64,000 bases of DNA from Aureimonas sp. Leaf427 (GCF_001425485.1 NZ_LMQW01000001.1:285016-349015), one strand, 5' to 3'. Numbered from the stretch's first letter, positions 17,706 to 26,126 are shown. Notes: a model not told the origin generated them from the letters alone. Program-made: numbers and translations.

Positions 17706-19217
17706 TCAGTTCTTCTTGACGTCTTCCAGCCAGAAGCGGCCGAGCGGGTTCTGGTAGAAGCCTTCGATATTGGCGCGCGTCACGTTGATATAGGGGCTGT
17801 AGTAGAGGTCGATCCAGTTGACGTCGTCCTTCGCCGTCTTCTGCAGCTCGACATACATGGCCTCGCGCTTGACCGGATCGGCCTCCGTGCGCGCCTTGGC
17901 GACGAGGTCCTTCACCGCGTCGTTCTTGTAGCGCGTCATGTAGTTGAGGTTCGAATCGTGGCCGAGGACGAAGGTCGTCTTCTGGTCGGGATCGAGCACG
18001 TCGTTCGTCCAGTAGCCGACCGCGACGTCGAAATCGCCGGCGACGAACATGTCCCACTGCGAGGCGGCGTCCACCTTGTTGATGTTGACGGAAACGCCGG
18101 CGGCGGCGAGCTGCTGCTGCATGAGGACGGCGATCTGCTCGTCCACCTCGTCGCCCGCCTTGACGTTGTAGTCGAGCGTCAGGTCCGTGGCGCCGGCGGC
18201 CGCCAGCATTTCCTTGGCCTTTTCGGGCTCGTAGGGACGGCGAAGATTGTCGGCGTAATAGTAGAGCGCGCCCTTCGGAACGTAGGAGTTCGCGACCTCG
18301 CCGATGCCGAAGGTCACGGCATTGACGATCGCCTGCTTGTCGATCGCCATGTCCAGCGCCTGGCGCACGGCTTTGTCGGCGAGCTTGCCCTTCTCGTGAT
18401 TGATAAGAAGCGCGTCCTCGCGGGTGGACGTGTCGAGGGAGACCTTCAGATTGGCGTCGGTCTTTAGCTGCTCGACGCGCGAGAAGGGAACGAAGATCGC
18501 CGCATCCAGCTCGCCCGCCTGCACGTTCAGCATGCGCGTGTTGTCGTCGGGCACCGAGATCCACTCGACGCCGTCGAGGCTGACCTTGTCGGCGTCCCAG
18601 TAGTTCGGGTTCTTCTCCAGGATGACCCGGTCGCCCCGGACCCATTCCTTCACGGAGAAGGCGCCCGAGCCGATCGGCGCGGAGGCGAACTCGGCCCCCT
18701 TGGCCTCGACCACGGCTTTGGGAAGAACCGAGACGTTGGGCAGCGCGAGCGAGGCGAGGAAGGGCACGGAGGGCTCCTTCAGCTTGACCACCAGCGTCTT
18801 CGGATCGCTGGCCACGGCCGATTCCACGACCGAATAGGACGAGGTCCAGAGCGAGGCCGGATCGTCGCGGATGCGCAGGAGCGAGAAGGCGGCATCCTCG
18901 GCGGTCACCGGCGAGCCGTCCGAGAACTTCGCGTCGCGCAGCTTGAACGTGTAGGTCAGCTTGTCGTCGGAAACGGTCCAGCTCTCCGCGATGCCCGGCT
19001 CGAGCTTGGTGCCCGTCTTGTCGACGCGCACGAGCACGTCGAAGACGTTGGAATAGACCCAGTTGTCGACGTTCTGGGCGGTGGCGATCGGATCGAACGT
19101 GGTGGAATCCTCGCGCCGCCCGATGGTGAGAATGCCGGCGGCCTCGGCGATCGAGGTGCCGAGGGTCAAAGCGGCGAGCACGGTCGCGGCGAGAAGGCGG
19201 GCCTTGGATCGGGTCAT
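17706..19217 (-). CDS. Peptide ABC transporter substrate-binding protein (SBP family 5)
   Basis: A 503-residue periplasmic binding protein of the Opp/Dpp type. The signal peptide is residues 1-26, with cleavage likely after AEA. Family 5 features include LEPGIAESWTVSDDKLTYTFKLRDAKFSDG in pieces, NPNYWD, VRQALDMAIDK and PYEPEKAKEMLAAAG. It is the last gene of a six-gene operon whose order is pip, two permeases, two ATPases and this gene; its ATG overlaps the preceding ATPase stop (ATGA). The co-transcribed peptidase suggests short, perhaps proline-containing, peptides as substrate. Confidence 0.9.
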   Translation of the reverse strand: MTRSKARLLAATVLAALTLGTSIAEAAGILTIGRREDSTTFDPIATAQNVDNWVYSNVFDVLVRVDKTGTKLEPGIAESWTVSDDKLTYTFKLRDAKFSDGSPVTAEDAAFSLLRIRDDPASLWTSSYSVVESAVASDPKTLVVKLKEPSVPFLASLALPNVSVLPKAVVEAKGAEFASAPIGSGAFSVKEWVRGDRVILEKNPNYWDADKVSLDGVEWISVPDDNTRMLNVQAGELDAAIFVPFSRVEQLKTDANLKVSLDTSTREDALLINHEKGKLADKAVRQALDMAIDKQAIVNAVTFGIGEVANSYVPKGALYYYADNLRRPYEPEKAKEMLAAAGATDLTLDYNVKAGDEVDEQIAVLMQQQLAAAGVSVNINKVDAASQWDMFVAGDFDVAVGYWTNDVLDPDQKTTFVLGHDSNLNYMTRYKNDAVKDLVAKARTEADPVKREAMYVELQKTAKDDVNWIDLYYSPYINVTRANIEGFYQNPLGRFWLEDVKKN

Positions 19218-20284
19218 GCGGATATCTCCAGGGTTTGATGGCGGGCAGGCGTCGGGGAGGGCGAAAGAAGGGTGCCGGGCGCCAGGATGCAGGCCCAGCC
19301 ATGGCCGTCGCGGCGCGCCAGGATCGGCGGGGCGCCGGTCCGGCAGGGCTCCTCGGCATGGGCGCAGCGCGGATGGAAGGCGCAGCCGTCGGGCAGCGCC
19401 ATCGGGCTCGGCGGCTCGCCGCCCATGGCCGCGTCTGGCAGGCGCATATCCGGGTCGATCTCCGGAATCGCGGCGATGAGGGCGGCCGTATAGGGATGGC
19501 GCGGGGCGGCGAAGACGGCCTCCGTCGGCCCCTCCTCCACGATCCGGCCGAGATACATGACCGCGACGCGGTCGCAGAGCCGGCGCACGATGGCCAGATC
19601 ATGCGCGATGAAGACGAGCGTCAGGCCGATCCGCTCCTGCAGGTCCAGGAAGAGGTTGATGATCTGGCCCTGGATCGACACGTCGAGCGCGGCGATGCAC
19701 TCGTCGGCGATGACGAGATCGGGCTCCACCGCGAGCGCGCGCGCGATGCCCACCCGCTGGCACTGGCCGCCGGAGAGCGCGCGCGGCCGCCGGTCGCCGA
19801 GCGCGGGATCGAGGCCGACCAGCGACAGGAGCTCGGCGACGCGCGCCGCCTCGCCGCCGCGCGGAACCTTGCCATGCACGCGCAGGACCTCCGCCAGCGT
19901 CTCGTTGACAGTGAGGCGCGGGTTCAGCGAATTGGCGGGGTCCTGGAAGACCATGGCGGTTCGCCGCCGAAGCGTCGCCAGCGCGGCGCGCCGGCCGTCG
20001 GAAACGCGGATGCCGTCGAAGGTGACATGGCCGGAGCCGACCTTTTCCAGCCCGAGCAGCGCCCGCCCGAGCGTGGACTTGCCCGAACCGCTCTCGCCGA
20101 CGATGCCGAGCGTCTCGCCCCGCCGCACGCTGAGCGAGACGCCGTTCACCGCGCGCACCTCGCGCTTGGAGAGCCCCAGGAACCCGCCGCCGGGCGCCGT
20201 GAAGCTGACCGTCACGTCGTCGGCCTCCAAGATGGGCGCCTCGGATGCGGGCTCCGGGGAGCGATGCGGCTTGACGATCCTCAT
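19214..20284 (-). CDS. Peptide ABC transporter ATP-binding protein (DppF/OppF type)
   Basis: A 356-residue ABC ATPase with Walker A GESGSGKST, the ABC signature LSGGQCQR, a Walker B region LVIADECIAALDVSIQGQ and H-loop FIAHDLAIV. The C-terminal oligopeptide-transporter extension has the cysteine set CAFHPRCAHAEEPC and WAC of the Opp/Dpp ATPases. The Walker B/D-loop reads IADECIAALD where DEPTSALD is usual; the catalytic Glu is kept. Its ATG overlaps the DppD-type stop and its stop overlaps the SBP start. Confidence 0.9.
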   Translation of the reverse strand: MRIVKPHRSPEPASEAPILEADDVTVSFTAPGGGFLGLSKREVRAVNGVSLSVRRGETLGIVGESGSGKSTLGRALLGLEKVGSGHVTFDGIRVSDGRRAALATLRRRTAMVFQDPANSLNPRLTVNETLAEVLRVHGKVPRGGEAARVAELLSLVGLDPALGDRRPRALSGGQCQRVGIARALAVEPDLVIADECIAALDVSIQGQIINLFLDLQERIGLTLVFIAHDLAIVRRLCDRVAVMYLGRIVEEGPTEAVFAAPRHPYTAALIAAIPEIDPDMRLPDAAMGGEPPSPMALPDGCAFHPRCAHAEEPCRTGAPPILARRDGHGWACILAPGTLLSPSPTPARHQTLEISA

Positions 20285-21279
20285 GGCCGGATCTCCGCCG
20301 CCGCGGACAGGCCGGCCGGATGGAAGCAGGCGACGTCGTGTGCCGGACCGAAGGCGGCGAGCGGCGGCTGGGCGCTCCGGCAGTCCTCGGCCGCGCTCGG
20401 GCAGCGCGGATGGAACCGGCAGCCCGGCGGCATGGCGCCCGGCGAGGGCGGCTGGCCCTCGATCGTGCGAAGCCGCCTCAGACCCGCGCTCGACGCCGGC
20501 TGGCAGGCGACGAGCCCGGCCGAATAGGGATGGCGCGGCGCCAGGAGCACCTCGCGCTTCGGCCCGCTCTCGCAGAGCCGGCCGGCATAGAGGACCGCGA
20601 TCCCGTCGCAGAGCTGGGAGACGACGCCGAGATCGTGCGTGACGAAGATGATGGAAAGCCCCCGCCGGTCGCGCAGGTCCTGGAGAAGCCGGAGGATCTG
20701 CGCCTGCACGGTCACGTCGAGCGCAGTCGTCGGCTCGTCCGCGATGAGGAGTTTCGGATCGGAGGCGAGCGCGACGGCGATCATGGCGCGCTGGCGCATG
20801 CCGCCGGAGAATTCGTGGAGATAGGCCTTCGCCCGCTGCTTGGGATCGGGAATGCCGACCTGCCGCAGAAGCTCCACCGCCTCCCCGTCCGCCTCGCGCC
20901 GCGAGAGACCCTTGGAATGGCGCACGGTCTCGGCGATCTGCGCGCCGATGCGCATGACGGGGTCGAGATGGCTCGACGGGTTCTGGAAGATCATGCCCAT
21001 GCCGCGCCCGCGCAGCTTGGCAAAATCGGGTTCGGCGAGCCCGCCGATCTCCGCGCCGTCGAAGCGGACCCGGCGCGCCTCGATCGCCAGCGTCTCCGGC
21101 AGAAGCCGCATCAGCGCCCGGCATGCGACCGTCTTGCCCGATCCGCTCTCGCCGACGAGGCCGAGGATCTCGCCGCGTCCGAGCGTGAAGGAAAGCTCGT
21201 CGACGATGCGCCGCTCGGCGCCCCCGACATGGGCCGCGACGGTGAGGCCCTCGACCTCCAGGAGGATCGACCCGCTCAT
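20281..21279 (-). CDS. Peptide ABC transporter ATP-binding protein (DppD/OppD type)
   Basis: A 332-residue ABC ATPase with Walker A GESGSGKT, Q-loop FQNPSSHLDPVMRIG, signature FSGGMRQR, Walker B LLIADEPTTALD and switch His in FVTHDLGVV. The C-terminal cysteine-rich extension (CRFHPRCPSAAEDC) is typical of OppD/DppD. It pairs with the DppF-type gene to form the ATPase heterodimer. The ATG at 21279 overlaps the upstream permease stop. Confidence 0.9.
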   Translation of the reverse strand: MSGSILLEVEGLTVAAHVGGAERRIVDELSFTLGRGEILGLVGESGSGKTVACRALMRLLPETLAIEARRVRFDGAEIGGLAEPDFAKLRGRGMGMIFQNPSSHLDPVMRIGAQIAETVRHSKGLSRREADGEAVELLRQVGIPDPKQRAKAYLHEFSGGMRQRAMIAVALASDPKLLIADEPTTALDVTVQAQILRLLQDLRDRRGLSIIFVTHDLGVVSQLCDGIAVLYAGRLCESGPKREVLLAPRHPYSAGLVACQPASSAGLRRLRTIEGQPPSPGAMPPGCRFHPRCPSAAEDCRSAQPPLAAFGPAHDVACFHPAGLSAAAEIRP

Positions 21280-22145
21280 GCCCGCTCTCCCAGGACCTCG
21301 CCGAGCCCGTCCGCGACGAGGCTGAAGGCGAAGGCGAGCGTGACGATGGCAAGGCCGGGAAAGGCCGATATCCACCAGGCGCGCGAGATGAAGGCCTGCC
21401 CCTCCGCGACCATGATGCCCCATTCCGCCGCCGGCGGCTGAACGCCGAGCCCGAGATAGGAGATTGCCGCGCCCGACAGGAGCACGAGCACGCAGTCGGA
21501 CATGGCGAAGACGATCGAGGCGGTCAGCGCGTTCGGCAGGAGATGGCGGAACATGATGCGGGCATGGGAGAAGCCGAGAGAGCGGGCGGCAAGCGCGAAG
21601 TCGCTGTTCTTGAGGACGAGGATCTGCGCCCGCACGAGCCGCGCATAGGAGACCCAGCCGACCAGCGCCATGGCGATGAAGAAGCTCTGCAGGCCGGGCC
21701 CGAGGATGGTGATGACGGCAAGCATCAGGACCAGGAACGGGAAGGCGATGACGACGTCGACGATCCGCATGAAGACCGTATCGACGAAGCCGCCGAAATA
21801 GCCCGCGATCGTGCCGACCGCCGTGCCGATCGCGAAGGGGAAGACCACGCCGAAGACGGCGATCTGGAGATCGACCCGCATGGCCGCGACGACGCGGGAG
21901 AGAACGTCGCGGCCGTAATTGTCGGTGCCGAACGGATGGAGGAGAGAGGGCGGCGAGAGCCGCGCGGTCGCGTCCTGGAAGATCGGATCGTAGGGCGCGA
22001 CGAGATCGGACAGGAGCGCGACGAGGACGAAGGCCAAGAGCATCGCGAGGCCCGCCGCGAGCGGCACGGGAAGCCCCGCGATCCGCCGCGACGGCCGCGC
22101 CCGGGCGACCGCGAGCACCGCCGGCGAGGGCGCGAGCGCGCTCAC
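21276..22145 (-). CDS. Peptide ABC transporter permease (DppC type)
   Basis: A 289-residue inner-membrane permease with about six hydrophobic segments. The N-terminal OppC signature (LLHPFGTDNYGRDVLSR near residues 68-84) and the EAA-like loop RSLGFSHARIMFRHLLPNALTAS are both visible. It overlaps its neighbours by four bases on each side, indicating tight coupling. It forms the channel with the DppB-type subunit. Confidence 0.92.
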   Translation of the reverse strand: MSALAPSPAVLAVARARPSRRIAGLPVPLAAGLAMLLAFVLVALLSDLVAPYDPIFQDATARLSPPSLLHPFGTDNYGRDVLSRVVAAMRVDLQIAVFGVVFPFAIGTAVGTIAGYFGGFVDTVFMRIVDVVIAFPFLVLMLAVITILGPGLQSFFIAMALVGWVSYARLVRAQILVLKNSDFALAARSLGFSHARIMFRHLLPNALTASIVFAMSDCVLVLLSGAAISYLGLGVQPPAAEWGIMVAEGQAFISRAWWISAFPGLAIVTLAFAFSLVADGLGEVLGERA

Positions 22146-23080
22146 AGCTTCACCCGCGGATCGACCGTGACGGTCAGGATGTCGGCGGTGAAGTTGACGA
22201 TGACGGTCGCGACCGCAAAAGCCATGGCGACGCTCTGGACCACCATGTAGTCGCGCGAGAAGATGGCGCGCACCAGGAGCTGCCCCATGCCCGGAATGGC
22301 GAAGACCTGCTCCACCACGACCGTGCCCCCGATCAGCCAGCCGATGTTGACGGCGAGGAGGTTGAGCGTCGGCAGGATGGAGTTGGGCAGGACGTGGCGG
22401 CGGAAGATGATCCGCTCCGGCAGGCCCCGGGCCCGCGCCGCGAGCGCCACGTCCGAGCGCATCTGCTGCACCAGCGTGGCGCGCAGGCTGCGCGTCAGCA
22501 CCGCCGAGAGCGAGAGCGCGATGGTGAGCCAGGGCAGGACCATGTGATGCAGCTTCTCGGGCAGCGTGCGCCCGTAGCCCGAGACGGGGAACCAGCCGAG
22601 ACCGACGCTGAAGAGGATGATCAGCATGATCGCCAGCCAGAAGTTCGGCAGGCCCAGCCCCGCCGTCGAGAAGAAGCGCACGGCGCTGTCGGCCAGACTC
22701 CCCGGCCGCTGCGCGGACAGCGAGGCGAGCGGCACGGCGATCAGGAGCGAGAGGAGGACGGCGCCCGCGACGAGGACCAGCGTCGGCTCGATGCGCTGGA
22801 GGACGAGGCCGAGCACGTCGATCTTGTAGAGAATCGAGCGCCCCATCTCGCCCTGGAAGAGGTTCTTGAGGAAGTAGACATATTGCATCGCCAGGGACTG
22901 ATCGAGCCCGAACTCGGCGCGCACCCGCGCCAAGGCCTCCGGCGTCGCCCGCGTGCCGAGAATCAGCCGGGCGGGATCGCCCGGGATCGAGCGCACGAGC
23001 ACGAAGGTGATCACGCTGATCCCGAAGAGGACCGGGATCATCTGCAGCGGACGCTTGAGGACGAAGCCGTAGCGATGCAT
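22142..23080 (-). CDS. Peptide ABC transporter permease (DppB type)
   Basis: A 312-residue permease of the DppB/OppB family. The N-terminal segment LKRPLQMIPVLFGISVITFVL is the expected first helix, and RSIPGDPARLILG is the family motif after it. The EAA-like loop includes RARGLPERIIFRRHVLPNSILP. It begins 35 bp after the pip gene stops, making the transporter genes the downstream part of the pip operon. Confidence 0.92.
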   Translation of the reverse strand: MHRYGFVLKRPLQMIPVLFGISVITFVLVRSIPGDPARLILGTRATPEALARVRAEFGLDQSLAMQYVYFLKNLFQGEMGRSILYKIDVLGLVLQRIEPTLVLVAGAVLLSLLIAVPLASLSAQRPGSLADSAVRFFSTAGLGLPNFWLAIMLIILFSVGLGWFPVSGYGRTLPEKLHHMVLPWLTIALSLSAVLTRSLRATLVQQMRSDVALAARARGLPERIIFRRHVLPNSILPTLNLLAVNIGWLIGGTVVVEQVFAIPGMGQLLVRAIFSRDYMVVQSVAMAFAVATVIVNFTADILTVTVDPRVKL

Positions 23081-23115
23081 CTCTCAGATGGCTCCCCTCA
23101 GATCCGCCATCCTCA

Positions 23116-24009
23116 TCAGCCGCGCCCGCCCCGACGCTTCAGGAAGTCGATGAGGACGGGGAAGAAGGCGTCGGGCTCCTCGAAGAAGGGCATGTGGCTG
23201 GAATTGGGGAAGACCTTGATCTCGGCATCGGGCAGCGCGCGGTGCATGCGCATGGCGCAGGCCGGCGTCAGCTCGTCGTGCTGGCCGACGGTGACGAGCG
23301 TCGGAACCGTGATCCGGTGCATGTCGGGCACGCGGTTCCAGTCCTTGAGATTGCCCGTATAGGTGAACTCGTTCGGCCCCTGGATCGTCTCGTAGGGCCC
23401 CATGTTCCAATCGTCGAGCGAACGGCGGACGGGCGCGGGCCATTCCGAAAGACGGCAGACATGGCGGTAGTTGAGGACCGTGATGGCGCCCTGGTATTCC
23501 GGGTGGTCGAGCGTGCCCTCCGCCTCGTGCCGCTGCATCATGGCGGTCGTCTCCGGCCCCAGCGCCTCGCGCAGCCGGTTCAGCTCGCCGACGAGATGGG
23601 GAATGTCGGCGGCGGTGTTTTCGAGGACCAGCGTCTTCAACGCGTCCGGATGCGTCAGCGCGTATTCCACCGAGAGCCAGCCGCCCCAGGACTGGCCGAT
23701 CAGGTGGACCTTGCCGAGGCCGAGCGCCTGGCGGACGGTCTCGACCTCCGCGACATAGCGCGTGATCGTCCAGAGCGCGGGATCGGTCGGCCGGTCGGAC
23801 CGGCCGGTGCCGAGCTGGTCGAAGGCGACGACGCGGTAACCCTCGTCGATGAGGCAGGAATGCGAATCGCGAAGATAGTCGCAGGGCAGGCCGGGGCCGC
23901 CGTTGAGCAGGAGCACGACGTCGTCGCCCGAGCCGAAGGAATAGGTCACGACCTTGCCGCCCTCGACCTCGACCTCTTTCGTCTCGTCCGGCTGGATTTC
24001 ACGCCACAT
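23116..24009 (-). CDS. pip: Proline iminopeptidase-like alpha/beta hydrolase (peptidase S33)
   Basis: A 297-residue alpha/beta hydrolase of the proline-iminopeptidase group. The oxyanion-hole motif LNGGPG is at residues 35-40, the nucleophile elbow GQSWGG has Ser107, and Asp245 (GQHDELTP) and His272 (NSSHMPFFEEP) complete the triad. It is the first gene of the peptide-transporter operon and divergent from a LuxR solo. Adjacent pip genes are the hallmark of plant-signal-responsive LuxR solos (OryR, XccR, PsoR, PipR). The actual substrate may be an amide or peptide other than N-terminal proline. Confidence 0.88.
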   Translation of the reverse strand: MWREIQPDETKEVEVEGGKVVTYSFGSGDDVVLLLNGGPGLPCDYLRDSHSCLIDEGYRVVAFDQLGTGRSDRPTDPALWTITRYVAEVETVRQALGLGKVHLIGQSWGGWLSVEYALTHPDALKTLVLENTAADIPHLVGELNRLREALGPETTAMMQRHEAEGTLDHPEYQGAITVLNYRHVCRLSEWPAPVRRSLDDWNMGPYETIQGPNEFTYTGNLKDWNRVPDMHRITVPTLVTVGQHDELTPACAMRMHRALPDAEIKVFPNSSHMPFFEEPDAFFPVLIDFLKRRGGRG

Positions 24010-24076
24010 GCCAAGCTTCCGTCGTTCGATTTCGCCTTCGTGAAGACCTTAGTCGACCGACGCCGGCCCGCGTAAG

Positions 24077-24092
24077 CTATCAAAAACGATAG
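24077..24092. promoter_or_regulatory. Lux-box-like element between luxR solo and pip
   Basis: CTATC-aaaaac-GATAG is a perfect 5-bp inverted repeat and fits CT-N12-AG, the minimal lux-box form bound by LuxR-family dimers. It sits 67 bp before the pip start and 80 bp before the luxR start. A second palindrome, GTGC-tt-GCAC, lies at 24105-24114. The outer bases do not match the fuller lux-box consensus, so this is a candidate site. Confidence 0.55.
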
Positions 24093-24172
24093 GGTCGAGC
24101 AGGAGTGCTTGCACAAAGCCGCCTATAATGTGACCATGCCTCATCGACAGGCATAGCCTTTAAGCGACGGCG

Positions 24173-24934
24173 ATGGCACGACATATCTCCTATTACGAAG
24201 AGCTTCTCGAAGGCGCCGCCACGATCGACGGCAAGCTCGACCGGGCCAAGGCCGAGATGGAGCATCTCGGCCTGACCGCGCTGATCTACGACTACACGCC
24301 CGTGACCTTCTCCCACACGGGCGACCTGATCACGCCGTCCTTCTTCGGCATGCGCGACGTGCCGGAGGATATGTCGAAGCTCTGGTCGGACAGCGGCTTC
24401 TACCAGATCGACCCGGTGCAGCAGCTCGCCCTGCGCTCGGCCAAGCCCTTCGTCTGGAGCTATCGGCCGGAAGACGAGACGGTTCTGGCGCGCACGATCA
24501 CCGATCTCCACGCGCCCGTCGTCGGCTATGTCCGCGACACCCGCATCACCTGCGGCATGACGGTGCCGATCCACCTTCCGCGCGGCGACTGCGCGACGGT
24601 GACGGGCATCCGCCACGACGCCTCGAGCGGCTTCGACCGCGAGGCGCAGGAGTTCCTCGCCGACTTCGCGATTCTCGCCCATGTGCTGCACGAATCGGTG
24701 GAGCCGCTGTTCGGCCCGGGCGAGCGCGCCTCGCGCGCCGCACGTCTGACCCCGCGCGAGACCGAATGTGTCCGCTTCTCGGCCGAGGGCCTCTCGGCCA
24801 AGGAGGTCTCGCTGAAGATCGGCCGCTCCGAGCCCACCGTCCAGATGCACCTCAACGCCGCCGCCCGAAAGCTCGACGCCCGCAACAAGGCCCAGCTCAT
24901 GGCCCGCGCCGCCCATTACCGCCTGCTTGCCTGA
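24173..24934 (+). CDS. LuxR solo of the plant-signal-responsive subfamily (PipR/OryR-like)
   Basis: A 253-residue LuxR regulator with an N-terminal autoinducer-binding domain (about 20-170) and a C-terminal GerE helix-turn-helix (about 190-245). Aligned to TraR, the signal pocket keeps Asp80, Pro81, Trp95 and probably Gly128. TraR Trp57 and Tyr61 are replaced by Met67 and Trp71. That Met/Trp pair marks the solos of plant-associated bacteria that respond to plant compounds rather than acyl-homoserine lactones. No luxI gene is in the window. The divergent pip-transporter operon is its likely target. The divergent gap of 163 bp holds a lux-box-like repeat. Confidence 0.88.
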   Translation: MARHISYYEELLEGAATIDGKLDRAKAEMEHLGLTALIYDYTPVTFSHTGDLITPSFFGMRDVPEDMSKLWSDSGFYQIDPVQQLALRSAKPFVWSYRPEDETVLARTITDLHAPVVGYVRDTRITCGMTVPIHLPRGDCATVTGIRHDASSGFDREAQEFLADFAILAHVLHESVEPLFGPGERASRAARLTPRETECVRFSAEGLSAKEVSLKIGRSEPTVQMHLNAAARKLDARNKAQLMARAAHYRLLA

Positions 24935-25044
24935 GTCTCTCGCCGTCGAGCTCTGCGCGCCTGCCGCATGACGGCGCTCGAAGGCGTGAGCACCTCTGGA
25001 CCAGGCGACACAGCTCCCTGACCGAACGCATCCGCGTCTCGAAG

Positions 25045-25320
25045 CTAAAGCGGCTCGGAAGGACCATCCGTCACCCATTTCCGAAGTGCGGCGTTGAGGC
25101 GGGTCTGCCAGCCCTTGCCGCTTGCCCGAAGCGCTTCGGCGACGTCGTGATCGACGCGGATGGTCAGACGCTCCTTCGGGTGGACGAGCGGCGGCCTTCC
25201 GCGCCGGACCAACACGCCATTCTCATGAAGATCGGCGCGTTCGAACATTTCATCGGTCCATTCCGGCGCGTCGTCGGGATCAACCCAGCCGATCGCGGAC
25301 TTTTCTGGCTTCGCGTTCAT
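25045..25320 (-). CDS. brnA: BrnA-family antitoxin
   Basis: A 91-residue BrnA-type antitoxin. The N-terminal half (DDAPEWTDEMFERADLHENG) is the toxin-binding region of the family. The C-terminal half (KERLTIRVDHDVAEALRASGKGWQTRLNAALRKWV) is a ribbon-helix-helix-like DNA-binding domain. It overlaps brnT by 41 bp. BrnA normally neutralises BrnT and represses the operon. A decayed relative of its N-terminus is found near 51.1 kb. Confidence 0.85.
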   Translation of the reverse strand: MNAKPEKSAIGWVDPDDAPEWTDEMFERADLHENGVLVRRGRPPLVHPKERLTIRVDHDVAEALRASGKGWQTRLNAALRKWVTDGPSEPL

Positions 25321-25552
25321 GGCAGTGCCTCATGGAAATGACGTGCCGTCCCTCGCCGCGCGGCGTCCACACGATCATCACGACGCGCCCGGCGAGGAGG
25401 CCGTAGGTCTGGAAACGCGCTTCGCCATAGTCGAACCGGTCGTCGCGAAGATCGAGCGTACGGCCGGCGAACACCTCTCCGGCCTCGGCGAAATCGAGAC
25501 CCCGTTCGATCAGGGTTCGGTCACGCTTGGCGGGATCGAACGTGATGTCCAT
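25280..25552 (-). CDS. brnT: BrnT-family ribonuclease toxin
   Basis: A 90-residue BrnT toxin, a small ribonuclease of the RelE-like fold. Visible features are FDPAKRDRTLIERGLDFAEAGEVF near the N-terminus, the core strand GRVVMIVWTPRG, and the C-terminal HVISMRHCHEREARKV, equivalent to the ISxRxAxxxE motif. The ATG at 25552 is chosen because MDITFDPAKR is the usual family start. It is first in the brnTA operon, as is normal. Confidence 0.85.
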   Translation of the reverse strand: MDITFDPAKRDRTLIERGLDFAEAGEVFAGRTLDLRDDRFDYGEARFQTYGLLAGRVVMIVWTPRGEGRHVISMRHCHEREARKVRDRLG

Positions 25553-25958
25553 TCGAATTCTTGTGCCGACATTATGCATCGGCGTCAAACATTATCGTGC
25601 GCACAATATCTTCGGTTCGACCGAGAGGACAGAGATCGGCGACGCGGGAGTGGCGCATCGGATCATCTGCTCGAACATGCGCAGGACGCCATCATCGATC
25701 GCGGGATCGCAATCGAAGAGATCAGCCGGCGTATGGCAGAGCGACGAGAAGGCTCTCTTACGGCACGACAAACGACTCTGGATGATGAGGGTGGCGAATG
25801 GCGGTCCACATCTTGCCACGCTCGTGTCGCCCGAAGCGGCCGAACCTTCGGGAATACCGTTCGAAATCGATGGCGTCAGATGTCAGCATGGACGCAACAG
25901 AAAGCCTCGCCTAGGGCGATCGACACCACGCTATCGTACCGAGAACACCGTGGCTTTA
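25553..25958. other. Region without a recognisable gene between brnTA and tRNA-His
   Basis: About 400 bp with no supportable gene. Short frames exist on both strands but none resembles a known family. Just upstream of brnT the 8-bp palindrome GTGCGCAC (25597-25604), in a locally AT-rich stretch, is a candidate BrnA operator. The stretch is next to a tRNA gene, a common insertion point for mobile DNA, but no integrase or attachment repeat was found. Confidence 0.4.
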
Positions 25959-26035
25959 TGGTACGGTTGGGTGGGTTCGAACCACCGACCTCTGGAGCCA
26001 CAATCCAACGCTCTAACCAACTGAGCTACAACCGC
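25959..26035 (-). tRNA. tRNA-His (anticodon GTG), alphaproteobacterial form with A73 and no G-1
   Basis: A 77-nt cloverleaf including an encoded CCA. The anticodon loop is TTGTGGC with GTG at 34-36. The D arm (GCTCAGTTGG) and T arm (GGTTCGAACCC) are normal. The acceptor stem GCGGTTG/CAACCGT leaves a G1-U72 wobble, and the discriminator is A73. The base before G1 is T, so the usual G-1:C73 histidine identity pair is absent. This matches the unusual tRNA-His known from many alphaproteobacteria, which is charged by a divergent HisRS. Confidence 0.95.
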
Positions 26036-26041
26036 ACACCA

Positions 26042-26057
26042 AATGCCCGCGGGCATT
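26042..26057. promoter_or_regulatory. Perfect 16-bp palindrome just upstream of tRNA-His
   Basis: AATGCCCGCGGGCATT lies six bases upstream of the tRNA 5' end. It could be part of the tRNA leader or promoter, or a separate hairpin. Position is suggestive; function is unknown. Confidence 0.3.
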
Positions 26058-26126
26058 GCGTGGTCCCCATAAAATCTTTCGCTCCTTCGCGCAAGCGATA
26101 AGCGGCTCCGCGGGCGAAAGACGGGT

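Noticed and set aside
24173-24934. An acyl-homoserine-lactone receptor
   Set aside because: The Trp57/Tyr61 positions of TraR are Met and Trp here, no luxI is present, and the neighbours match the plant-signal solos.
25553-25958. Short frames of about 75 codons between brnTA and tRNA-His
   Set aside because: None has a ribosome site, family motif or composition that sets it apart from chance.
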